A stretch of DNA of 64,000 bases, taken from contig NW_024881313.1 in the NCBI RefSeq assembly GCF_018691265.1, forward strand, positions 5,857,501 to 5,921,500, in the 5' to 3' direction. The DNA comes from Tyto alba. Taxonomy: Eukaryota > Chordata > Aves > Strigiformes > Tytonidae. Below the pieces are notes generated by a model that worked only from the letters and a program-made list of their open reading frames with translations, ran no database searches and was not told the DNA's origin. Of the stretch, positions 35,374 through 49,140 are shown in pieces (position 1 is the first letter of the stretch; every line of letters begins with the position of its first letter). The position numbers and the translations under genes are program-made.

Positions 35374-38300
35374 TACGTACCTGTTAGGGGAGGCCAGCAC
35401 AGCTGATCTGCAGAGCCTGGGGCCTAATTCTTCAACATGAGTGAAATGGAAATGGAAATGTCTCCCCGCACTTCAGCTCATGCAGAAGTCAGAATGGAGA
35501 GAACGTTTGCTGTAGCTGATAGCAGAAGTAGACTACAGACAATCCCAGGCTGCAGGTAAGCGCACGTTACAAGATACGGTAAGCATGTCAAAAGATTCAA
35601 AGACTGATACAATCTGTGTGGTTTTCTATCAGTGTCACAGTTTTGGCTTTCCTCATTAGAAAATAAGTAGGTTTGTATCTTCCTCAATGGAAGATTTTAA
35701 ACCAAGAATGAAGCAGGTGTGCAAGTGTCAGGAATAATCCCCATGCTCTCCCTGCTGCTAGTGTCCTTGGGACCTGAGACGGGATTGACATTTTCCTCCT
35801 TTAATTTTAATTTGCTGGCTGTTCATAAGGAAGCTGCTAGCTTGGAACAGCTGCTGGGGTTGTGTAAAATTAACCTGAGCCATGTCCAGGCTCTAGCAGA
35901 GGGGTGCTGCTCTGCACAAGCTGACGCACTTGGTGCTGACATCCCGTCTTGAAGCTGAGTGCAGAAGGCCAAAAGCTGGATATGCCCTGGAGATCAGTAT
36001 GTCCTGCCTTCCTGCGGGCTTATCTTCTTAGGCCTTGCAGAGATGGATTTACGAGGGGAAATCAGGAGGATTCTTCTCATCCGCGAGTACCACAGCATAT
36101 TTTGTATCACGAGATGGGGAACTGGCCGTGGCAGGCACCACTTTCTCCTCCAAGGCATCATCGCAACTGCTTTGTAACTAACCCTGAGCTATGGACATGT
36201 AGATGAGATACATTTGGAAAACCCTACCTCCCTCCTCCGCCCCACTTTCTACCCCAAAGAACATGGCAGAGTTTCTTCAACTAAGGCAAATCTGCCCTTG
36301 CTGCAAATTTTTACCCCAGCTAAACCATGGGGTGATGCCTCTCTTAGCAAAGGTGGTTTACCCTGGGAACAGTAGCTTGTGTGCTGTTGGCTACCTCCAG
36401 GCTTTTGCCGGGAAACTTTTATCTCGAGGCAAGTTTGGTTAGTGCTCTTGCTCTGGTTTTACCTGTTCTCTGAATTATACCGTGCACTCTCCAGTGCTCC
36501 CAGTGCAGTTCTTGGCTGCAGTTTGCCCAAGACTCGTTCCATCCTGTCACACTGAATGTTCTGATTTCAAATTAAGGCTGTGTTTCATGGGGAAAATCAG
36601 TAACGTTATGGTGAGTCAAGAAGTATGAAGTCAGTTGGCATAACTTAACAAGGCAGAAACGTGCATATTGAAGATTTCATCCTACAAAATGCCTTTGAAT
36701 CAATTCAGAACACTCTTTCACCAAGGACTAAATCCCTAAGGATTAAGGACCATTTAGTCACATTAGGACCACTTCAATCCAAAATGAGAACATACACTTG
36801 GGACTTTAATGCATGTTGATTTCCCGTGGTCAGGTGAATTGGCTTAACTTACTGAGCATCCCCTCACAGGAAAACTCTAAGTCTCCCTTGTTTTGCACTT
36901 TTGCAGTGTCTATAGCAAAGGACTGCTGCGTCACACCTGCTACCCCACGTGTCTAAAATCCTCTTTTCTTCTCTGAGTCACTGACTCATCCCTTTCGTCA
37001 ACTCTTGACTCTCTTTGCAAAGTTTTATATGCTGAAAGATATATAAAGACACAAGTTGCATTCAACTGTATTAGCAAGCATCCTGGAGGGGTTTTTTTAT
37101 TTTTTTTTTTTTCTGTACAGTGCCAGAAATTAATTTTCCCAAACATTCAAACTTTCTGAAAAACTTGACTCACATTCCTGAGTTATCAGGAGAACTTCAT
37201 GCCTTGAAATTACTGCATATGGTCGTTTTACTCCTTCATTCACCGTGTTCTTTATTCAGAGCTGATAATTTTTTCAGAAATTATTTAGATTATGCTACAA
37301 TTAGCATATTTCACATAGAACTAGCAAGTCCATCTACTCTCTCACTGTAATTAGAGAGAAATGTAACACATTTGAAAATAAATAGCCCAGGCATGAGGTG
37401 GTTTTGTGGAACAATACAGAACAAGTGGGTGGACAGGAATGTGGAAATACAGCCAGGATTCTGAGTGGTAAAAACTGGCTCATCTCCATCAGCTTGCTGG
37501 AGCTACAATAGCCTGAACTCTCACATTTGGTGATGAGCTATAAAACGATAAAAATACATAGTATAAAGAGAAATGTATCCTTCTAAGTTGTTCTTTCAGT
37601 GGAATTCTGCTGGCAATAGCACAGCTTCAGAAACAAACAATCCAAACTTAGGTTTCTGTAATTGCACTCTTGGCTGTAACTCACATGGAGTTAGAGCATG
37701 GGAACTGTGCAGAATGAGGGGGTCTCTGTGATAGCTAGAATGACTGGAGATATACAGGAGGTAAATGGAGAGTTTTCTCCATATTGTAATGATCTGAGTG
37801 ACCAGGAAACATGATGGCTCAGACTGACACTTTATGCTTTAAAATTTTATGCTACTGAGCAGTGGAGAGAAAGGAATATTGAAAAATTTCTTGGGTTTTT
37901 TCCCCTTCTTGTGAGCACAGCTGCCTCTTTTCCTGAGTTAAATTCTGGAGCACTGTTTTAAAAAATGCCAACGTGTCTTTAGAAAAATCAGGGTACAGGT
38001 TCCAAATTTAAGGCGCTGTCGGAAGTTGTAATCCCATCCTGCCAGTCATCACTAACTCCGTATCACAAGTCTCCTATACCACAGCTTCTGTTTATAGTTT
38101 CTCACAGGCAGATTTCTGGTTTGTGTAAATTGGTTCGGCTTCCTTGGCATATTCCAGGAGATCATGGGCAGTGCTCAATAAAGAACCAGACACCTAAAAT
38201 CTGCTTCTGCCATCATTTTGCCAGCACTAAGAGGATAAAAGCAGATCTTTATGGCCCAACTTCCTGGTGTAGTATCTATGGATAGAAATGTGTCTTGAAG

Positions 38301-41300
38301 CAAGAGCTCCTCTACTTGTTTGTTGCTGTTTAAGGAAGTCAGGTCATTAAATACAGTCATTCATATACATTTTTACTTGAGAATTTTGTTCATCTTTTCT
38401 ATTTTTCTATAAGTCAAAAGATTTTATGACAGCTTAGAAAGATCTCATCATAGTTGTGCTGTATTTATTAGTCAGAAGTCTGATAAGATGTGGCCTTTTC
38501 TCCTTATGACTCTCCAAATATATATTTCCACTCATTTATTTGCTACTTCTGGATGACATCAGCTCTCCAAATGGCTTAATATAGCATGTAAATATAATGA
38601 ATTTGCAGAATATGAAGCATCAGATAGGAGAATTATGTTGTACTCTGTTCTCCCTCATTTCTCAGGCTAATATAAAATGTCATATGCTTCTGTTATTGAA
38701 TGGAAGCAAGTTGTTGCTTTTCTTTAAATTTAGGTTATGGTAAAAGGCTGAGAGTACTGCCACATACTTGCATTGGAAATATTATAAGTATGAATCATCT
38801 TCATTGCTTTTTCTTCCTCCCTGATGCTAGCAGTAGGGCTAGTGATCTCTCGAAGCATTGAGGTTGTGTGTGCTGTTCCATTTCTTGACATATGTCTGAT
38901 GGCTGGGATTGGGACCAGTACTTAGTTTTCATAGTAGTCAGCTGAGTTTTACACTTATATTACACCTATACTGAAATTTGCAGGACAGACGTATTCATGC
39001 ATAGCTCTACTGAGCCCTTAGTGTAAGGGCTATTGGGATAGTGTTGGGGAGCAAGACTCATTTTTTATTTATTACTGAATGAAGTATTCTGACAAGATTA
39101 TTTTGTGTATCTATCTCAGGTTTCCCTACAATGAATGATCTAACAGTCACCTGTATTGCCACTAATCACGCAGAGGTAGACCACCGTAATACTGAAGGAC
39201 CAGAATTTGCTCGGAATTGTTAGTGTTGATACAGTTGAGATGTCTGTGGCCTTTCAGACATCTGCAGCTCAGGGGAGGCTGGGTAGGGAAGAGTCAGAAT
39301 TAAGAGTCTGAAAACTTGCACAGTGCCTCCCCCCTCAGATGTGATGGGCCTTCTGGGCTCTGTGCCCAGGGAGAGCTGCCAGGGACTGCCATCATCACTT
39401 ATCTGCAGACAGAAGGACATGAATAATGCTTTGGATGTCACCCCACACCTCTCCCACTGCGGAGTGGTGGTGCTGCTGCAGCAGAGCCACAGTCACCCCC
39501 TGGAAGCCAGGGTGGCAGTGGGAATGCTGTCCCACTCACGTTTTGCATCTCAGACAAACCTCTGGGCATAAGTGACACTTTGGCTTTGTCTCAGAAGAAA
39601 TACAGAGCTGAACCTGAGGTTTTTTCCTTAGATTTTTGGTGGTTCTTCTGTTTTTTTTGGAGTGCCTTGCACCTCCAGTCCTCTGCCAGGTTCTCACTTT
39701 GATAGGTTCTCACTGTCCAGTGTATAAGGATGCTAATTGTGCACACTCTTCTTAGTGCGTTACTTTCCTTAGAGAGAGAAGGTAAGAGCAGGTTTGTTTG
39801 GGTTTTTTCACTTTCATGTCTTAAGCAAATAAAGTCTTTGTCAAAGAGTTTTGAACATGTTGACCAGTTTCAGCAAAAGGGATGTCTGGGCAGAGATCTG
39901 AGAGGCATGAAGATTTGACAGGTGACTGGATGGGGGCAAAAAAGAGGGAGCAGCAGGGGGAACTCGGCGGAGATTTCTCTCTGACAGCAGCTGGTTAACC
40001 AGTGACTGTGCCTGTAGCTCTTCATGCCCTGTCCTCACTCCTGCTCAGCAGGAAGCCTGAAGGCTGTAAACAAGGGACATAAGTAGATCTTTGGGTGGTG
40101 TGTGAACAGATCAAGGGACTGTAAGAGGAGCTTGAGGGGGGAGGAGAATTTAGGAGAGACAAAGACTGGGGGCACGGTGATAGCAGTGTTGCAGGAAACA
40201 GAGGTGAGAGTTGGATTACATATATGGATTAGTGCTCAGGACAGAGAAAATATATTTGTAAGACATTAAGCTTAATTTCATTTACTGATAACGGGATAAG
40301 TTATTTCCCTCTTCAGTCCCAGTTGCCAGAGCTTTGTTTTTGCACCGGCTCTCTCATTGTCAATTACCAGAAAGGCAGATGCAAACTTCCACTGCTGCTT
40401 GAAATTTTAGCATGGCAGAAAACAGTGTTCCTAGACAGGGAACAGCTCCCTGATAACTACAGTAAGCAAATGGAAGAGCCACAGCTCTAAAGCACATGGG
40501 TGCGTGTGTCAGAGCAGTTCTCCCTTTCAGTGCAGCGATCTGCATGACTTAGAGGCAGAAGTCACTACAGAGCCAGCTCATGTAAGTGGAGCTTACCCAA
40601 AGTGCAGTGTTTAGCACCTTCTCCTACTCTTGGCTTTCTGATGTGTTTGGTGTGGGCGTTCTGCAAATGTGAATAGGCCTTATCAAGCTGTGACCTTGAA
40701 AGAGCTGCTGTTATGCAAGAAACCATATTCCGCTTGTACAGCACTTGTGTAAAAGTCAATAGCAGCCCACCTTAGAGCTATCTGCCACTTCTTCAGTGAA
40801 TGGAGGTTCTTTCACCTGGCAGTATGTGTAGTTCAGAGTGTGCACCAACCAGAGACTAAATCTACACCTTTTACCTTCTTCCAGGAATGGTATTTGTAAT
40901 AGATCTGATTGCTGTTCCCTTTGTCAAGGTAACTGTGTCACCCTTTTGTAGTTCAGTGTTATGTTCTTACACAACTTGAGCGTTACTAAAGTCCTAAGGC
41001 AAATGGCAACAGCAATAATATTCCTGCGAGCCTCCAAGAAAGTGGTGAGATATGACAAAGTGAAAAGACCTGAGATAATTTACCCCAGACTTCCAGAATC
41101 CATGTTACTCATATATGTGGTCCGATGCAAAGTACTATGGAACTTTACAAGGACCTGAAAAAGGAAGTGATGTGCTTCATCAGGGAATAAATGGCAGTTC
41201 AAAATCCTGGTTTCAGAGAGCCAACCGGAGGCTTTTCACAACTGTCATTTCACCAAGCTGAAGGACGCTGCAACAATATTCTTTGTAGACAGGAACTGGG

Positions 41301-44300
41301 CACTGTCTGCAAAAATAGTCCAGAAAAAAAGGCACAAGTTTGTTCTGCAGAAAATAAGAAGACCATCTTTCATTATTGTCTTAATCTATGATTGTGAATA
41401 TCTAGCAGTAAAAAGTGAAATGGAAATGACCCGCCAAACTAGTGACCTTCCAAGAGTTACACCACAGCCTGAGTCCTTGCTACACTGTCTTGCTCCCCTC
41501 ACCACTAAGTTTCAGAAACTCTCTGAGAAGATAATTGTTTGCAGATTTTATGATTACACCGCTGGAATGTTGTCAGAAGAAAATGTTTGCCCTGAGCTGC
41601 TGCAAGGTATTGTGCTGCCAAAGAAAGTGGCTCTTTGTAACTGAGCAACTAAAGATCTTCGACTTTTCTCACCTCTGCTTACAAGACTTTGTTGAAAACA
41701 GTGACAAAAGGCTATGTCCACATGGACAGCTTAACATGCTCATGAAGCATGTACCTGACCATCAGAAATAGTTGTCAAGAATTTATTGTGAAAACAGAGG
41801 AGAAAGGAGAAGTAGAGTGCTGATACAAGACTAGTGCTTATTATCTAGATGTTCTTAACACAGAGTAAGATGTAAGAAGCCATTGCAAATCTCTGGTGCT
41901 TCATTTCACACCATGAAAAGGACTTGGGTTTAGTCACTCAACGGTGTGTCACTGTTGGATGTGAGCAATTTGTTTGAAAAGTAAGTATTACTATGGCTCA
42001 GCTACACACTAATCAATTTTATTGCATTGTAAATCAATTATATTCCTGATAAATTGTTTTTAATTGCACACATTTTAACTGTTTGCAGTCTTCTTAATGA
42101 GTTTCCATATTAGCTCTTTTTATTACATCTGGAAAAGGCCCTTCCCATGCACAAATATTTAGAATACCAGTAAGTTTTTGAACTGGACCAGTGTTTACCT
42201 TTTATACCGCATTACTCTGGTTCAGGTGCCTACTTTGAAGGATAAAAGTATCAGCGTTCCTGTCCCACTGAAAGGCGTGCTTTGGAGTGCTTTTATATCA
42301 GCTAAGAAATCTTTGGAGGAAAACAGTAATTATCTGACAATATTCTTTTTAATCTTTTGTATCACAACAACAAAGAAATGTACAAAAGTCACCTGAGCCA
42401 ACACCGTCTCTAGCCCAGGAAATGCAGGCTATAAAAAGGGCAGTGTCATGGATGAGAGAGAGTAAAAGGCAATCCATGGTGGATCTAGGAACTGGTGTTT
42501 ACTTACCAACAAAATTAGAACTTTTACCCCTCTTAAATATTTCACATACTCACTTACTCCCGCCACCACCCCAGTATTATGTCCACTAGGTCTTGACTTC
42601 CCTTCCCAGCAGGGATATCACTGTCCATCCAGGAAGGCCATCCCCTCCCTGGCATTCACCTACCCAAAGCCCTCTGGTCTCCAGGGTCTTCTACCACTTT
42701 CAGGACCTTTCCTCTAGCCAAGATCTTCACCTCCCTTTTTCCAGGCCACGTTCTTTTTATTGAGACCCCTTTTTTGGGGGGAACCCTTCATTTTATCACC
42801 AGCTCTTCTTTCCAGAATTCCAGAACCCCATTTTTCCCAGTCTGAACAGCCAGTGTGCAGAAGCACAATGTGCATGATCAACCTCGTAACTGGTGGTTCT
42901 ATTTCATGTCCCTTCCTTAATTGCAGGATTTGGGATGTGCCACTTCTCTTTAGTCCAGGTGTTACCAAAATCTGCTACCAACCTGTACTAGTTGCAGTTA
43001 GTAAGTAGGAGGCTTCCACTTGACAGTTTAGCAGATACACCCAACTATCTGTCCCCTGTTAGCTTTCACAGTTTAAGCCATTTTTTCACCTAGGACAGGC
43101 AGGACAGAAGCTTTCCACATTCCTCACCCACTGCCTTAGATGGAACTGGGATTAAAGGGTTTGGGGTGAGTGCTTGAGGACAACCAGATTTTAAAGTATA
43201 TCTGGCTGGAGAAACACCGTTGAATCCTACCTGGGTGCTACTGGAAGAAAGAATCTAGTTGGGAATAACTTGGTCATTTCTGTCTTCCTCGGCAAAGTCC
43301 ACAAAGGCTACCCTCAGGTTGCTGAGCCAGATTCAGGAGCACAATCCTGCCAAGTTAGTTGTGAAGGAGGTGTTAAGATAAACTAGACAATACAATAACA
43401 AAGTTAATAAAAACACTGGTAAAACCTGGTATCAGCACATACAAAGAGATTTAACAGTAGGCAACTCTGCTATCCAAACCAGCACGGGTAGCATTTGGAT
43501 CTGCCATCCAGACTAGCATGAGCTCAACCCAGTAAGTCCTAGAGCACTTCCCCATGAGAACATGGGTATATTGCTTCTGGATTCAGCCGGGCTCACATGG
43601 AGCCCATGTGCCTGTCTCTGCACTGAGAGCACAGTTACCACACTGCCACGTTAATGATCCCCCAGCTAACCAGGAGGACACTATCATTGTTTTGGTTTTG
43701 AATGGGTTAATATAAACTAAAACCCACTTGTTTGTATTTCATACAAGCTAAAAAAGACAAGAATGACTGGATCTGGTGGCTAAGATGGCAGTATTTTACC
43801 AGAAGGCTACTCTGTACTTGCAATGCTTCAACCCAGCTTTTATTGGAGACTCTTTTGCCTTTTTCTTCTTTTGTATTTCTAGGAGCTAATTTCCATTTAC
43901 AAAATTGTTTCAGCTGGATCAGATAGCTAGGCTTTACTTCTTTCAAAATGGCTGAAAATTATTTAAGTCTATTCATTGTGAAAAGAGGCCCCAGAGTGTT
44001 GGGCATTCACAACTGAAAACTATTTTGAGTCCGTTTTCTTAAGGAAACAATGCCCACTTAGCCAAGTTGTTTGTTCACCCATCTATCAATTTAGTTCTAA
44101 TAACCGTGAACCTACAGACTGATTTCAGGCAGATTTGGCAAATTTGCAAAGTTCCTGCAAATCTTTTAAAAAAATCTGTGGTTAGGTAGAAAAACCTATT
44201 ATTTCCTCATGATGTGGGAAAAGGAGAGCAAATTAAGCCATTGTTCTTTTGTGTGAGAACAGGCTGGCCCGTTAGTCTGTGCTACTAATTGACCAGATGC

Positions 44301-45330
44301 AGAGCTCTAATTCAGCTACAGCACATCTGGCCTCTTCCCTGCCTGGTAATTAAGAGGACCTGGAGTGAGGTGACACTGTTGTAGGAGAGCTTAGAGATAT
44401 GTGGGTAAACTGGAAAAGAGGGAAACTAGGGTTACTGAGCGGAGCTTTGTAGGAAACATGTAGAGAAACGAATCTGTAGAAGGTCAGACTTCATTAGTTC
44501 TGCTACCCATGAAATACCATCTTCTCTTTCCCTCTGGAGTTTCTTGCTCTGAATTTTTTTTTTTTTTTCTCCCATTTATATTCAGAAATCTCACCTGAAT
44601 GACTCAGATCTTTGCAGCTGGCAGTTTGAAGATGTCGTTGCCATTCAGCCTACATTTGCTGGAGAAGAATGACAGCCACCTTTCCAGGCACCTCCTCCCT
44701 GAGCTACTTTGAGAGCACAGAAGCCCAAGCACCACACTCCATTCCTTCCCCGCCCCCCCCAACACATTGTCTGTGTCACTTTCCTTCCTTTTCTTCTTTT
44801 GGGGAGTAAATACTGAATATACACCTCACATTGACACTGGGTGAACTTTTATGATGACAGTCATGATTTGTGAAAGTGTCAGCTGGTTATGTCTGGATCA
44901 TTTTCTTTTAAGTGTGATATTTCAAGAACTGAAAGCATAGAGATTTTTAGCATGTACCGGCTAAACAAGGTACTTTTCTAATTCAAGTTTTTCTCAATCT
45001 CAGATACATACAGAACTGACAGCATGGCCACCCTGAGAAGGTGAGAGGGGAAAAACAGAGGAAAAATAGTAGAGGGATTATTTGGGTGTGCACTTATGTG
45101 AGTCTGGTGAAGGAACGAAGGAGAGAAGAGGTGAATGGAATGAGGGAGTGGAAACGCAAAAAGCTGCACAAGAAAGCAGTGTGGGATATCTTTGAAAAAT
45201 TCCTTTAAGTTTCAAACCTTCTCTATAGCAGCCTTCTGTTAACTGACAAAGTGAAGACCAGAAGAACACTGCATGGTTTTGTCTGTTACCCTTCATTTTC
45301 TTACAAATGTTAATACTTTACTCACTTTTT

Positions 45331-45358
45331 GACATCTGCTGAGCACTCAGCAGATGTC
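45331..45358. promoter_or_regulatory. 28-bp perfect palindrome with MARE-like and E-box half-sites
   Basis: The arms GACATCTGCTGAG and CTCAGCAGATGTC are perfect reverse complements around a central CA. Each arm holds an E-box (CATCTG / CAGATG) overlapping a Maf half-site (TGCTGA / TCAGCA). Maf recognition elements normally have the halves 1-2 bp apart. Here they are 4 bp apart. The structure is directly visible, but the regulatory reading is inference. Confidence 0.5.
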
Positions 45359-48174
45359 TTGGATGAGCTGTCAACATGCGCTTGCATCTTTAGCACCACG
45401 AATTGATTTGACAGCTAAACTGGACAATTTAAACAAAAATTGGCTACAATCAGGACTGAAGTCTATCTTCTTGCCAAAATAAACCTCTGAAAAACACTGG
45501 TTCATTTGACACAAATATTCTATTCAGCCTCAGAGAAAGGCTTTGCTTAGAAGAAAAGTAAAGGAAAATATAATCTAACCCTCCAACACTACTGTTCCTG
45601 TTTCTTCAGTGAGTAAGCTCTTAGCCATGATGTGGGAGCCCTAACCACCTTTCTAAAGTATTTTCTGGGATAGCTGAAAGGAATCAAGGAATTTTTTTGG
45701 CATACAGCTAATTAAACACACTAGATCAGGTAGGGGCATTAAAGCACTGCATCTGTCAGGGAATAGTTTAATCACTGCCAAAGTCAGGGACTTTTTCCTT
45801 TTTTTTTTTTTTTTTTTTTTTGAGTAAATGAAACCCCTCAACCCACACCCCTTGGCACAGTTTGTGCTGCGGCAGCTCCGGCATTCCCCATGAGATACAC
45901 ACCTCCCTCACAGGGGAGGAAGGGGAACTGGTTCTCCTGCATCTTTGCCAAGTGCTCCAGTTACTACTTCACTTTTTTTAATCTGGCCCTCAAATATTGA
46001 TGGGTCTTTTGTTTCTGGAACTATTTAGCAAAGTCAGTTCATATTTGCAAACAATCTCAAAATGACAGCAATCACACTGGCAGTTTTACTGGTGTTTTTG
46101 TTTTTTTTTTTTTTTTTTTAATGGTCATCTTGCCAGTTCTGTTTAGAGCTGTCCTTGGAGGTTACAGTTCATTCAGAGCTGACTGCACACAAGCGTGCCA
46201 CAGACTGTTCCTTCCAACAAGCCTTATCTTGAACTTTCTCTGTTGGCATTTCATTTACAATTATATTGCTTCCAAACGTTTACAGTAGCTTTATTAGATC
46301 CATCTGGTATTCTTCATAATCCTCTCAGACTGTGCCAAACCCAAATAATCTGTATCACAAGCGAATTTTACTACCAGACCATTCATCCTCCCAGACTGAA
46401 TAATATACAGAACACGGGCTCCAGCCACGGTCCTTGGGGCATCCTGCTATTAGACTTTTTCCGTTTTAAGAGGTAGTAATTTATTCTAGCTCTTCATAGT
46501 CTCTCTCTCGGCTAGTTTTTCACTCATGACAGTACTTTACCTTTCACCTCTGATTATCAAGTTCCTTTACAGCCTCTTTGAAAAAGACTTTAGTGACAGT
46601 GATTCAAGGCTCTGAATTAATTGCATGCCCTCATCCTTCATTAGCCACTATTTTAATATTGAAATAATGTTTACATCTTAGAAAATAAATGCTTTCCCCA
46701 CCATTAGCAAGTGACTTTATTTTGGCTTATCGAAGCCAGTGCATGGGAGGCCTGTTTGCTTGCTTTTCTCTCTCTATTGTTATGACTGGTTGCTTTCAGC
46801 CTATAGTAGTCCCCCAGCAGCCTCAGAAATGCACCTTTAATTCTTTACCTCAAAACTGAGCTAAAACTCTATAACCTACATGATTCCTAAAATCAACATG
46901 AGTTCCACTTTAAAGAGCAAATACTGTGTTTTTCATTTTCTCCTTGCAGAGCAAATATTTGCCATAACACATTGCCTTAGCTCTTTGAGGTCAGATAAAC
47001 AGCTCATTTAATTCAAAGTGCATTTTTCAATTTGTGAGGTGGGTTTTCCGGAATTCAGCCATTTCTTATTTTAGTTCTCACCAGACATTCATGTATCACC
47101 TGCTACCAGTTATGTAACATGGTTTAACTTCATACATCTCCAGGAGTCTTTTGCCTTTATTACTTCTAAAAACCAAGATAAAACCCTGCATTCCCCACAG
47201 GGAGTTATTTCCTGCCATTCCATTACACTGACTAGTGTGATAATGAATGCACATACAAATGTCTCTGCCAAATATTTTTCCTCTTCAGTTATGAACAGAG
47301 GGCTTTCCCTTTTTTGAGACTTTAAAATACACTTGTTCACTCTTGTTTCCTGCAAATGTGTATGGACCAATGATCTCAACATTTTTACTATAGTATTTGC
47401 TTAACTTTTCCACACCTCTTCTGGAGGCAGGAAAGTGGAAAGGCAGCTGCCCACCTCTGTCATGGTTGAGGGCACTGTTAATTGAATTTGTGACAAGTGA
47501 CTACTTGCCTGGTTAGGAACTGACTGGATAGAGATGACCATGATGAACTGGCTATACCTGGACTGCAGGTGAGTAAACTTCACTTCATGCTTTTTGCTAG
47601 CGACCTCTGTATTTGTGTTTGCCCAAGGCAGGCTGTGTGGGAGGTTTGCTTTTTCTCTATTTTACTTTGTCAGCCAGTTGTGTCAGACTGCAGCACTAAT
47701 GCCATAAATACTTTTGTTCTCTTTCTCAGCAATCACCTTTGAGTTCAATTGAAGGCTTTCATTGCTTTATCATTGTCAAAACTTTCTTAACCACAGAGAC
47801 CCATTCCTCAGAAGCAAACCCTCAGAAAAACAGCAGAGGTGAAAGGATGCATTAAGCAACAGACTGGGTAGCCTGTCTTGCCTCAGTTCTCATGGGGCAA
47901 TAGTGAGGGGAGGTGGTTGTCCTCCCAACACCTCCCTGGATTCTTATCAATGTCTTGAGATGCAAGAGAAAATCCCAGCCACTCAACATTTTGATCCGTT
48001 AGCCAACACATCAGACCCAAAGCTCATTGAACTTGAAGGATGATTTTTCCATTGATTTCAACAGCTCTAGATCTGGTTTAATGTAGCTGCCTAGAACTGT
48101 AATGCTACTTCAAATAAAGGTGAAGATTTCATTTCTTGGATGTTCCTTCTGCCTGGAACCATTGCTAGCCTCTG

Positions 48175-48263
48175 AAAAAAAAAAAAAAAAAACAAAAAAA
48201 AAAAAAACAACAAACCAAAACCCAAGCAAAAAAAAAAAAAAACTCAAAAAACCAACAAACAAA
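48175..48263. repeat. A-rich tract with C interruptions
   Basis: About 90 bases consist of A runs with single C or CC interruptions and CAAA units on the + strand. It resembles the tract at 10918-11083. It is low complexity, and assembly may be unreliable here. Confidence 0.85.
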
Positions 48264-49072
48264 TATGTCTGGATTTACTGACTCATTTTGTGTGAGGTCA
48301 GCGTTATGATGTCTGGGAAGATGTATTTTTCTGTCAAATAAGTTCTGCTGGCAGCACAGAAAATGGGAAGCAAGCCATACTAGTAAGCTTCTGGATAGTT
48401 TTAAAACTCAGGCCGTGACACTAATGGCTGCAATACAGAAAGAGGAGGGGCTACTACTGTACATCAGCAGAACTCAACCCATGTAGCTTAGCTTTTCCCC
48501 ACTGCAACTTGGCAGCCAGACTGAAGGGTTTTCCTGCTGGAAATCTCCTGATGCAAAAAGAACAGTTAATGCACACCAGCAACAGGCATGCTTTCTACTC
48601 TCCTCTAGTGAAATTCTTAAGTATATATATCTAAGACCTGTGGCAGTGGATAGCTTTGTTACACTAATTTTTTACTGAGGTGTAGGTCCAGGGATAGGCA
48701 CAAACTGGCTGTAACTATGCCTGGTCTGCGAACTGGGAGACTGTCTCATCACTGGAGAAGGAAGGCTCTGGAACAGCTCTTTGGTTGGGGGCCAGAAGCC
48801 TAACTTTCAAGCGGGCGTGAGGAGAGCTGCTTCTCTGCTCTTTCATTCTGATGCCAGTCAGGAACAACCGTAGCTGGACTTGCAAACATTGTCAGGGATG
48901 TGCTTGTTACTGCCATTATTGACCCTCGCTGAGTATCACATATACTTGAAGCACTAGCAACTTTAAGTTCATGCAGTGGAAACCTTTGGCCATGCTGGCT
49001 GGAAACGTACCTTGTGGGTACAATTTACAAGGTTTGAACAATATAATTTATTGTGAAATAATTTATAGTGAA

Positions 49073-49140
49073 ATGCAAATACAACAATCCCATGGCCTTC
49101 CAGAAAATGCAAATACAACAACCCCATGGCCTTCCAGAAA
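49073..49140. repeat. Two-copy 34-bp tandem duplication
   Basis: The unit starting ATGCAAATACAACAA at 49073 recurs at 49107, and the next period boundary (49141) begins ATGCC. The copies differ at one position (ATCCC versus ACCCC). The ATGCAAAT octamer, the POU/Oct consensus, is at 49073-49080 and its duplicate starts at 49107. Confidence 0.85.

Larger units (their letters stand above)
22494..45330. other. Long intergenic region without recognised genes
   Basis: In about 23 kb I found no exon with recognisable homology, no RNA gene and no LTR or CR1 3' end. Composition is AT-rich with scattered T and A runs (for example 24960-24975) and the simple repeats listed separately. Open frames up to about 119 codons exist on both strands but show no domains, no splice-consistent neighbours and no codon bias I could see. 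Those near 41191-41771 and 46195-46476 were examined and not accepted. Lineage-specific non-coding RNA cannot be excluded. Confidence 0.45.

Noticed and set aside
41191..41771. Three adjacent + strand frames of 66-78 codons
   Set aside because: I considered a processed pseudogene, but no family is recognisable and the frames have no shared homology or poly(A) tail.
46195..46476. 93-codon + strand frame after a T-rich tract
   Set aside because: Hydrophobic and of unknown family; no splice-consistent neighbours and no CR1 reverse transcriptase motif.
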